In this document: positions 1-5,821 of the stretch, piece by piece
How the letters are laid out: each line of letters starts with the position of its first letter
Numbering within the stretch: the stretch's first letter is position 1
Assembly (NCBI GenBank): GCA_903864555.1
Contig: CAIPGJ010000905.1
Location: 1-7,742 of the forward strand
Direction: 5' to 3'
Origin: an uncultured Pseudomonadota bacterium
GTDB lineage: Bacteria; Pseudomonadota; Gammaproteobacteria; Burkholderiales; SG8-39
DNA length: 7,742 nt
The notes under the pieces: model-generated
What the model was told of the DNA's origin: nothing
Seen by the model: only the letters and a program-made list of their open reading frames with translations
The model's database searches: none
Program-made: the position numbers and the translations under genes

Positions 1-813
1 AAGCTCACCGAGGCACTGGGCCAGCCCTTCGTCATCGACTACAAGCCCGGCGGCAACGCCATGATCGGTGCCGACAACGTCGTCAAGTCACCCGCCGATG
101 GCTACTCGCTGCTCACCTTCTCCTCCGGTTACACCATCAACCCGAGCACGCAAAAGAGCATGCCCTACGACACGCTGCGTGACCTCACCGGGGTGGCGCC
201 GATCGGGCGCAGCCACATCATCGTCATCGTCAACCCCAGCCTGCCGGTGAGGAACATCAAGGAACTGGTGGCGCTGGCGAAGAAGCAGCCGGGCAAGCTC
301 AACTTTGCCTCCTCCGGCACCGGCGGCTCGCTGCACCTGGGCGGGGAACTGCTCAAGGTGGTGGCCGGCATCGACATGACGCACATCGCCTACAAGGGCG
401 CCGGCCCCGCGCTCACCGACGTGGTGGCCGGCACCGCCGAGCTCGCCTTTATCGCGGCGCCGCCCGCAGTGCCCATGATCAAGGCCGGCAAGGTGCGCCT
501 GATCGGCGTGGCCAGCCTGGAGCGCGCCGCCTCCTTCCCCGACACGCCGACGGTGGCCGAGCAGGGCTTCCCGAAATTCGAGGTGAGTTCCGGCTACGGC
601 TTGTTGACCCGCACCGGCGCGCCGCCGGCTGCCATCAACCGCATCAACGCGGCCATGAAGGGCATCGTCGCTATGGATGACATCAAGGACCTGTTTGCCA
701 GGGCCAGCGTCGACCCCTGGTACCTGACCCCGGCCGAGTTGCAGGGCTGGATCAGCGATGAAGTCGAGAAATGGCAGAAGGTCACCAAGGCGATCAAGTA
801 CCAGCCCGAGTAG
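1..813 (+). CDS. Bug/TctC-family tripartite tricarboxylate transporter substrate-binding protein, group A copy 1 (5' truncated by window edge)
   Basis: The reading frame is open from base 1 to the TAG at 811-813 and gives 270 residues. It aligns from its first residue (KLTEALGQPF) with residue 64 of the next gene, so about 63 residues, including the signal peptide and the first ligand-binding loop, lie upstream of the window. The ATG at 61 is internal and not the real start. Visible Bug/TctC landmarks, numbered from base 1, are PADGYSLL (31-38), the glycine-rich FASSGTGGSLHLGGELL (102-118), YKGAGPALTD with the ligand-loop Asp at 140, and VRLIGVAS (165-172). Proteins of this family are periplasmic receptors with two lobes that bind carboxylates or related small molecules and hand them to TctA/TctB permeases. 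The C-terminal tail KVTKAIKYQPE matches copy 2 exactly. Family assignment is secure; ligand unknown. It probably heads, or lies within, the operon that continues to 4563. Confidence 0.93.
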   Translation, partial: KLTEALGQPFVIDYKPGGNAMIGADNVVKSPADGYSLLTFSSGYTINPSTQKSMPYDTLRDLTGVAPIGRSHIIVIVNPSLPVRNIKELVALAKKQPGKLNFASSGTGGSLHLGGELLKVVAGIDMTHIAYKGAGPALTDVVAGTAELAFIAAPPAVPMIKAGKVRLIGVASLERAASFPDTPTVAEQGFPKFEVSSGYGLLTRTGAPPAAINRINAAMKGIVAMDDIKDLFARASVDPWYLTPAELQGWISDEVEKWQKVTKAIKYQPE

Positions 814-869
814 TCCATGCAGTCCCGCCAGTGCAGTCTCCCGATTGCGTCCACCTAAAGGGCTTCAGC

Positions 870-1871
870 ATGCGCAAGCGCTTTGCGGTTTCCACAATCA
901 CCGATGTCCCAAAGCTCAGGAAGTGGATCAGCGCGCTGGCCCTGGTGTTGTGCAGTTCCGCGGCCTTGTCGCAGACCTACCCGAGCAAACCGGTTCGCAT
1001 CATCGTGGCCTTCTCGGCCGGGGGCGCAGTCGATCTGATCGGGCGCATGGCCGGCCAGAAGCTCACCGAAGCCCTGGGCCAGCCCTTTGTCGTGGATTAC
1101 AAGCTGGGCGCAAACGGGATCATCGGCGGGGACCTGGTGGCCAAGGCGGCGCCCGATGGCTATAACCTGCTGGTTTTCTCCTCGGGCCATACCATCAATC
1201 CCAGCACGCAGAAATCCATGCCCTATGACACGCTGCGGGATCTGGCTGCCGTGAGCCCGGTCGCGCGCGGAGACATTGTCCTCATCGCCAACTCGAAGCT
1301 GCAGGTGAACAACCTGAAGGAGCTGATCACCCTGGCCAGATCGCAACCGGGCAAGCTCACCTATGCTTCATCCGGCGTGGGTGGTTCGGTACATCTGGGC
1401 GGGGAGCTGCTCAAGATGATGGCCGGCATCGATATCGTGCATGTGCCCTACAAGGGCGCAGCGCAGATGATCCAGGACATCCTGGCGGGCACCGCCGACA
1501 TGGGTTTTGTCGGCATTCCGCCGGCCGTGCCGCTGATTAAATCAGGCAAGGTCAGGCTGATTGCCGTGGCGAGCCTGAAGCGCGCGGCGGCCTTTCCCGA
1601 TGCCCTGACCGTGGAGGAGTATGGTTTTCCAAAATTCGAAGTCACCAGCGGTTACGGCTTCGTGACGACGGCCGGAACGCCGCAGGCTACCATCGGCCGC
1701 ATCAACGGCGCCCTGGAAAGGATTCTGGCGACACCCGAGATGAAGCAGGACTTCACCAGGATGGGGCTGGATCCCTGGTGGTCCACGCCTGACCAGCTTC
1801 AGAGCTGGCTGCGCGAGGAAGTGGAAAAGTGGCAGAAGGTGACAAAGGCGATCAAGTACCAGCCCGAATAG
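870..1871 (+). CDS. Bug/TctC-family substrate-binding protein, group A copy 2
   Basis: This gene encodes a 333-residue periplasmic binding protein of the Bug/TctC family, close to the usual family length of about 320-330. I chose the ATG at 870 because the upstream in-frame ATG at 771 lies inside the previous gene. A modest purine-rich ribosome site (AAAGGG, 857-862) sits 7 bases before 870. The N-terminus has a long charged region (residues 1-18), a hydrophobic core (ISALALVL, 20-27) and a likely signal peptidase I site after ALS at residue 34. The first ligand loop is FSAGGAVDLIGR with Asp55; the second is YKGAAQMIQD with Asp203. Between them lie PDGYNLLV (95-102) and ASSGVGGSVHLGGELL (167-182). 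The segment TSGYGF (259-264) replaces the usual Trp-containing motif. The gene follows copy 1 after 56 bases with no terminator, consistent with one operon. Ligand unknown. Confidence 0.95.
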   Translation: MRKRFAVSTITDVPKLRKWISALALVLCSSAALSQTYPSKPVRIIVAFSAGGAVDLIGRMAGQKLTEALGQPFVVDYKLGANGIIGGDLVAKAAPDGYNLLVFSSGHTINPSTQKSMPYDTLRDLAAVSPVARGDIVLIANSKLQVNNLKELITLARSQPGKLTYASSGVGGSVHLGGELLKMMAGIDIVHVPYKGAAQMIQDILAGTADMGFVGIPPAVPLIKSGKVRLIAVASLKRAAAFPDALTVEEYGFPKFEVTSGYGFVTTAGTPQATIGRINGALERILATPEMKQDFTRMGLDPWWSTPDQLQSWLREEVEKWQKVTKAIKYQPE

Positions 1872-1931
1872 AAGGCAGGCTGGGCAGGCAGATCGCGCAG
1901 GGGGCCCGTTTTCTCGATGGATAACGCAGGC

Positions 1932-1937
1932 AGGAGG
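1932..1937 (+). promoter_or_regulatory. Strong ribosome binding site fixing the start of group A copy 3
   Basis: A perfect AGGAGG lies 6 bases before the ATG at 1944. It settles the start at 1944 rather than at the in-frame ATG at 1917, which has no such site and would add nine polar residues in front of the signal peptide. Confidence 0.85.
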
Positions 1938-1943
1938 CACACC

Positions 1944-2927
1944 ATGCAGGGTACGACAAGGGTGGCAAGGCTGGCAGGTACGGTGGTCCTCCTCGCGCTG
2001 CTGTCATGCAGCGCCGGCGCCATGGCGCAGGCCTATCCGGTCAAACCCGTGCGGGTCATCGTGCCTTTCCCGCCGGGCGGGCCGGTGGACCTGATTGGAC
2101 GCCCGGCAGCGCAGAAGCTGACCGAAGCGCTGGGCCAGCCCTTTGTGGTGGATTACAAGCCGGGGGCGGCCGGCATGCTGGGCTCGGAGCATGTGGCGAA
2201 GTCTGCTGCGGACGGCTACACGCTGTTGGTCTGGTCCTCGGGCCACACCATGAACCCCAGCACGCAGAAGGCGATTGCCTACGACACGTTGAAGGATTTT
2301 GCCGCCGTCACCCCGATCGGCCGCAGCGACATCATTGTTGTCACCAATCCGAAGCTGCCGGTGAACAACCTGAAGGAGCTGATTGCGCTGGCCAAGGCGC
2401 GTCCGGGCAAGCTGAACTTTGCCTCCTCCGGTGCCGGCGGGCCGCTGCATCTGGGCGCGGAATTGCTGAAGGTGGTGGCCGGCATCGACATGCTCCACAT
2501 CCCGTACAAGGGCGCAGCGCCGGCATTGCAGGATGTCATGGCCGGGACGGCGGACCTCGCCTTTGTGGCATCGACCCTGGGCGGGGGGCTGGTCAAATCC
2601 GGCAAGGTGCGCATGATTGCGGTGGCCAGTCTCAAGCGTATGGCGGCCTTTCCGGATGTGCCCACGGTGGAGGAAAACGGTTTCCCCCGCTTTGAAGTGA
2701 GTTCCGGCGGCGGACTGGTGACGCCGGCGGGCACGCCGCGGTCCATCATCAACCAGTTGAATGGCACCATGGAAAAAATTCTGGCGACTGCGGAGATCAA
2801 GCAGATTTTCAGCAACGTGGGACTGGAGCCCTGGTGGCTGCCCCCGGAGCAACTGGAAACCTGGTTGCACAATGAAGTGGATAAGTGGCAGAAAGTCACC
2901 CGTACCATCAAGTTCCAGCCGGAATGA
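1944..2927 (+). CDS. Bug/TctC-family substrate-binding protein, group A copy 3
   Basis: The product is a 327-residue periplasmic Bug/TctC receptor. The signal peptide has an Arg-containing n-region, a hydrophobic core (VVLLALLS, 14-21) and probable cleavage after AMA at residue 28. Cys22 is preceded by LLS and does not make a good lipobox, so a soluble periplasmic protein is more likely than a lipoprotein. The first ligand loop is FPPGGPVDLIGR with Asp49, closer to the family consensus than copy 2. The second is YKGAAPALQD with Asp197. ADGYTLLV (89-96) and FASSGAGGPLHLGAELL (159-175) are typical. At 253-257 it reads SSGGGL where copies 1 and 2 have SGYG, a change in a region that normally lines the binding cleft. 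It lies 72 bases after copy 2 and 53 bases before the DUF35 gene, with no obvious terminator on either side. Ligand unknown. Confidence 0.95.
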   Translation: MQGTTRVARLAGTVVLLALLSCSAGAMAQAYPVKPVRVIVPFPPGGPVDLIGRPAAQKLTEALGQPFVVDYKPGAAGMLGSEHVAKSAADGYTLLVWSSGHTMNPSTQKAIAYDTLKDFAAVTPIGRSDIIVVTNPKLPVNNLKELIALAKARPGKLNFASSGAGGPLHLGAELLKVVAGIDMLHIPYKGAAPALQDVMAGTADLAFVASTLGGGLVKSGKVRMIAVASLKRMAAFPDVPTVEENGFPRFEVSSGGGLVTPAGTPRSIINQLNGTMEKILATAEIKQIFSNVGLEPWWLPPEQLETWLHNEVDKWQKVTRTIKFQPE

Positions 2928-2980
2928 TTTGATACCCGATACCAACCCTGTTTAACAACCCACCTGAGGAAGAGGCAGCC

Positions 2981-3406
2981 ATGGCAACCGACAACACGGC
3001 GGTGTCGATGCAGATGAATGAAATCAAGTCATCTCCACTCAACACCTATATCGAGTACTGCAAGAAAGGGCAGCTGGCCTACCAGTTCAGCCTGGATGAC
3101 AACAAGCCGGTGTTCTATCCGCGTGTCGTGGCACCGAAGTCGGGCAGCCGCAACCTGGAGTGGCGCGTCAGCAAGGGTCTGGGCACGGTGTACGCCACCA
3201 CCACGACCACCGACCTGGCCCGTGACAAGCCCGTCTACAACGTCTGCCTGATCGACATCGATGAAGGCTTTCGCATGATGAGCCGCGTCGAGGACATTCC
3301 CTCGGATGCGGTGAAGATTGGCATGCGCGTGACGATGCGCATGCATCCGGGGGGCGAGAAGACGCCGCCCTATCCCGTGTTCGTTCCCGTGGAGCATGCA
3401 AAATGA
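2981..3406 (+). CDS. DUF35-type OB-fold protein, partner of the thiolase-like enzyme; zinc-ribbon cysteines absent
   Basis: This 141-residue protein has the pattern of the DUF35 acyl-CoA-associated OB-fold family. An N-terminal helix (NTYIEYCKKGQLAYQF, 21-36) precedes a rubredoxin-like region (PVFYPRVVAPKSGSRNLEW, 43-61) and the OB-fold strands (GLGTVYATTT, 67-76; YNVCLIDIDEGFRMMSRV, 86-103; IGMRVTMRM, 113-121; PVFVPV, 132-137). Family members normally carry a CxxC...CxxC zinc ribbon. By my alignment the four positions are Phe36, Asp39, Ala51 and Ser54, and the only cysteines are 27 and 89, so this protein probably does not bind zinc. DUF35 proteins form complexes with thiolase-fold enzymes and help hold the CoA moiety. 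The stop codon overlaps the start of the thiolase-like gene (ATGA at 3403-3406), implying coupled translation and a physical complex. A GAGGAAGAGG ribosome site (2966-2975) supports the start. Confidence 0.88.
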   Translation: MATDNTAVSMQMNEIKSSPLNTYIEYCKKGQLAYQFSLDDNKPVFYPRVVAPKSGSRNLEWRVSKGLGTVYATTTTTDLARDKPVYNVCLIDIDEGFRMMSRVEDIPSDAVKIGMRVTMRMHPGGEKTPPYPVFVPVEHAK

Positions 3407-4563
3407 GCCAGACAACCCTGAAGCGTGGCAGCGTCGCCATCGTCGGCGCAGCCGAATCCGACCTGGGCCAGGTCGCGCCCGACATGAGCCCGGTGGACCT
3501 GATGGCGCAGGCCACCATGCGCGCCCTGGATGACTGCGGCCTGAAGCTCTCCGACATCGACGGCGTGTTCGCCGCCTGTACCCAGCTTTCCATGACCACC
3601 TCCGACGTGTGCGAATACCTCGGCATCCAGCCGAAGTACCAGGACTCCACCCGCATCGGCGGTTCGGCCTTCATGTCGCTGCTGGCGCACGCGCAGCTCG
3701 CGCTGCAATCCGGCCTGTGCAGCGTGGCCCTGATCACCTACGGCAGCACGCAGCGGAGCATGACCCGCGCGCTGGCTTCGCCGCGCGAGAACTTCCACTA
3801 CGAAACCATCTATCGCCTGCGTTCCCCGGTCGGCGCCTATGCCATGGCCGCCAGCCGCCACATGCACCAGTACGGCACCACCCGCGACCAGATCGCCGAA
3901 GTGGCGGTGTCCGCGCGCAAGTGGGCGCTGCTCAACCCGCGCGCCTGGGAGAAGGATCCGCTCACCATCGAGGACGTGAAGAAAGCCCGGCCGGTGAGCA
4001 GCCCCTTCACCGTGCGTGACTGCTGCCTCGTCAACGACGGCGGCGGCGCCATCATCGTGACCACGGCAGAGCGTGCCAAGTCATTGAAGAATAAGCCCGT
4101 TTATGTGCTGGGCGTGGGCGAATGCATGAGCCACCGCAACATCAGCAACATGCCCGACCTGACCGTCAGCGGCGCCGCCATCTCCGGTCCCCAGGCCTAC
4201 GCCATGGCCGGGGTGAAGTCCTCCGACGTGAAAGTGCTGGGCCTGTACGACGCCTTCACCATCAACCCCATCCTGTTCCTGGAAGACCTGGGCTTTTGCC
4301 CCAAGGGCGAGGGCGGGCGTTTCGTCGAGGGCGGTCGCATCGCTCCTGGCGGCCAGTTGGCGGTGAACACCAGCGGCGGCGGCCTGTCCTACTGCCATCC
4401 GGGCATGTACGGCCTGATGATCCTGATCGAGGTCACCCGCCAGGTCCGGGGTGACGCCGGTGCGCGTCAGGTGAAAGGGGCGGATATCGGCATCGCCCAC
4501 GGCAATGGCGGGGTGCTGTCCACCCAGTGCACGGCCATACTTGGCAGCGAAGCGACGGTCTGA
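3403..4563 (+). CDS. Thiolase/SCP2-like acyl-CoA enzyme lacking the thiolase cysteines (possible aldolase or other repurposed activity)
   Basis: The 386-residue product has the two-part thiolase fold of the SCP2-thiolase (lipid-transfer) group. The N-terminal half has AIVGAAESD (12-20), RALDDCGLKLSDIDGVF (40-56), the nucleophile region DSTRIGGSAF (81-90), and LCSVALITYGS (105-115). The C-terminal half has LYDAFTINP (281-289), NTSGGGLSYCHPGMYG (322-337) and IAHGNGG (364-370). In biosynthetic and degradative thiolases the first of these aligns with a nucleophilic Cys; here it is Gly86. The GHP motif keeps His332, but the last motif has no catalytic Cys, reading HGNGG. Tyr282, Tyr330 and Cys331 sit near the expected active site. 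Normal Claisen chemistry is therefore unlikely. Ltp2, a retro-aldolase of bacterial steroid side-chain breakdown, is a known thiolase-fold enzyme without these cysteines that needs a DUF35 partner. That similarity is of architecture only; substrate and reaction here are unknown. Confidence 0.88.
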   Translation: MSQTTLKRGSVAIVGAAESDLGQVAPDMSPVDLMAQATMRALDDCGLKLSDIDGVFAACTQLSMTTSDVCEYLGIQPKYQDSTRIGGSAFMSLLAHAQLALQSGLCSVALITYGSTQRSMTRALASPRENFHYETIYRLRSPVGAYAMAASRHMHQYGTTRDQIAEVAVSARKWALLNPRAWEKDPLTIEDVKKARPVSSPFTVRDCCLVNDGGGAIIVTTAERAKSLKNKPVYVLGVGECMSHRNISNMPDLTVSGAAISGPQAYAMAGVKSSDVKVLGLYDAFTINPILFLEDLGFCPKGEGGRFVEGGRIAPGGQLAVNTSGGGLSYCHPGMYGLMILIEVTRQVRGDAGARQVKGADIGIAHGNGGVLSTQCTAILGSEATV

Positions 4564-4653
4564 GCCTCAGAAATGGGGTCCGGGCCGGTCATCGCGGCTG
4601 GTCCGGCTACGTTAATATAGTCAGGTAGAGGTAAGCGACGGCGTCACCGGTGC

Positions 4654-4675
4654 GCAAGGGTACCGGCGCCCTTGC
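4654..4675 (+). repeat. Inverted repeat (7-bp perfect stem) in intergenic region
   Basis: GCAAGGG (4654-4660) and CCCTTGC (4669-4675) are perfect inverted complements around an 8-base spacer; one further T-G pair could form inside. No T-run follows, so it is not a standard intrinsic terminator. It could be an operator half-site pair or an mRNA leader hairpin. Confidence 0.45.
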
Positions 4676-4680
4676 CCATC

Positions 4681-4702
4681 GTGGCACTGGCGTGGCACCG
4701 GC
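4681..4702 (+). repeat. Tandem 11-base direct repeat containing TGGCAC elements
   Basis: Two head-to-tail copies, GTGGCACTGGC (4681-4691) and GTGGCACCGGC (4692-4702), differ at one base and are followed by a partial third, GTGAC. The 11-base period is about one helical turn. The first copy also resembles a sigma-54 promoter: TGGCAC at 4682-4687, with GC at the correct -12 spacing at 4695-4696. Confidence 0.5.
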
Positions 4703-4795
4703 GTGACATTAAGCGTCGCCTAAGCCGGGCAGCCTAGCTTATCCGCCCCCGAGTGCCGATAGGCGGTACACCAAGGGCTTAATGGAGGCAGGATC

Positions 4796-5761
4796 ATGAA
4801 GTTGTCTCGCGTCATTTCAGTTGCAGTGCTGGCCCTCGCCAGCATTTCCCAGGCCCATGCGCAGGCCTATCCCAACAAACCCATGCTGTGGGTCATTCCC
4901 TATGCGCCGGGTGGTGGCACCGATGCCATCAGCCGGCCGATCTCCATCAAGCTGGGCCAGGCGCTGGGCCAGACCATCCTGTATGAAAACCGTGGCGGGG
5001 CTTCCGGCATGGTGGCGGCGCAGGCCGTGGCCAAGGCGGCCCCGGACGGTTACACCTTCCTGGTGGCGGCGGGCAATACGCATACCTTCTCTACGCTGCT
5101 GTTCGACAACCCGGGCTTCGATCCGGTGAAGGATTTCTCGCCCATCACCAATTTCTCCATCGTGCCCAATTCCCTGGTGGCCAACCCGAAGTTTCCGGCC
5201 AGCAACCTCAAGGAACTGGTGGCCTATGGCAAGGCCAATCCGGGCAAGATCAACTGGGCCTCCTCCGGCAATGGCGCGGGCGGTCACCTGGGGCTGGTGC
5301 TGTTCGCCAAGAACGCCGGCATCCAGGTGGTACACGTGCCGTTCAAGGGTGCCGGACCGGCGTCGATCGCGGTGCTGTCCGGAGAGGCGGACATGATCCT
5401 GGCCAACACCGCCGTGTTTACCGCGAATATCCGGGCTGGCAAGCTGAAGGCGCTGGCCGTCAGTGCGTCCAAGCGGCTGGACATCCTGCCGGATTTGCCC
5501 ACCTTCGCCGAGCACGGCTATCCGCTGGAGACCGCCTCCTACTACGGTCTCGTGGGTCCGGCGAAGCTGCCCCAGCCGATCATCAGCAAGATGCATGATG
5601 AACTGGTGAAGATTCTCCGCAGCCCCGAGGAGGTCAAGCGTCTGGCCGACAATGGCGGCTTTGCGGTGGGCGACACGCCGGCCCAGTTCGCTGCGTTCAT
5701 GAAAAAGGAAGTGGACACCTGGGGACCGGTGATCCGCGCCAATAACATCAAGCCCGACTAA
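4796..5761 (+). CDS. Bug/TctC-family substrate-binding protein, group B copy 1
   Basis: This gene encodes a 321-residue periplasmic receptor of the Bug/TctC family but of a different subfamily from the three upstream. The ATG at 4796 has a GGAGG site 7 bases upstream and begins a clean signal peptide (MKLSRVISVAVLALASISQA), with cleavage expected after AHA at residue 22. The first ligand loop is YAPGGGTDAISR with Asp43. The glycine-rich region is NWASSGNGAGGHLGLVLF (153-170). The second loop reads FKGAGPASIAVLSGEADM: the position that is Asp in group A is Ala192. SYYGLVGP (248-255) is close to the usual aromatic motif. The C-terminus is VIRANNIKPD, the ordinary Bug type. It begins after a 232-base gap and is followed 60 bases later by a close paralogue, so the two probably form their own transcription unit. 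Ligand unknown. Confidence 0.95.
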   Translation: MKLSRVISVAVLALASISQAHAQAYPNKPMLWVIPYAPGGGTDAISRPISIKLGQALGQTILYENRGGASGMVAAQAVAKAAPDGYTFLVAAGNTHTFSTLLFDNPGFDPVKDFSPITNFSIVPNSLVANPKFPASNLKELVAYGKANPGKINWASSGNGAGGHLGLVLFAKNAGIQVVHVPFKGAGPASIAVLSGEADMILANTAVFTANIRAGKLKALAVSASKRLDILPDLPTFAEHGYPLETASYYGLVGPAKLPQPIISKMHDELVKILRSPEEVKRLADNGGFAVGDTPAQFAAFMKKEVDTWGPVIRANNIKPD

Positions 5762-5768
5762 ACCGGTC

Positions 5769-5792
5769 GGCCGTCGTCCCGTGGCGGCGGCC
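5769..5792 (+). other. Intercistronic stem-loop between the two group B genes
   Basis: GGCCGTCG (5769-5776) pairs with CGGCGGCC (5785-5792) through eight pairs, one of them a G-U. Two further inner pairs can form, leaving a CCGT loop. TCTTT follows at 5793-5797, too short and mixed for a strong terminator. It may act as a weak attenuator or as an mRNA stabiliser that sets the ratio of the two receptors. Confidence 0.4.
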
Positions 5793-5821
5793 TCTTTGGA
5801 AAACAGGAGAAGGAGCATCTC

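Larger units (their letters stand above)
4564..4795 (+). other. 232-base intergenic region, probable leader/promoter region of the group B binding-protein unit
   Basis: No open reading frame with a credible start is present on either strand. The left part holds a short A+T island, TTAATATAGT (4612-4621), which could contain a -10 element (TAATAT or TATAGT), but I see no matching -35 at 16-18 bases upstream. The centre holds a palindrome CACCGGTG (4645-4652), an inverted repeat (4654-4675) and an 11-base tandem repeat (4681-4702). The right end carries a ribosome site GGAGG (4784-4788). This is the longest gene-free stretch in the window and separates the enzyme pair from the second set of binding proteins, so a promoter here is plausible although none is proven. 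Confidence 0.5.

Noticed and set aside
771..869. Upstream in-frame ATG at 771 as the start of group A copy 2
   Set aside because: It would overlap the end of copy 1 and add 33 residues without family similarity in front of a signal peptide.
1917..1943. ATG at 1917 as the start of group A copy 3
   Set aside because: The perfect AGGAGG at 1932-1937 serves the ATG at 1944, and the signal peptide begins properly there.
2004..2012. Lipobox at Cys22 of group A copy 3
   Set aside because: The preceding residues LLS do not fit a standard lipobox at position -2, and a good signal peptidase I site (AMA) follows six residues later.
2004..2945. 313-codon minus-strand frame opposite group A copy 3
   Set aside because: Complement of a well-supported gene, His/Arg/Gly-rich, no domain pattern.
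4612..4621. Sigma-70 promoter at the TTAATATAGT island
   Set aside because: A -10-like hexamer is present, but nothing like TTGACA stands at 16-18 bases upstream; noted in the intergenic entry but not listed as a promoter.
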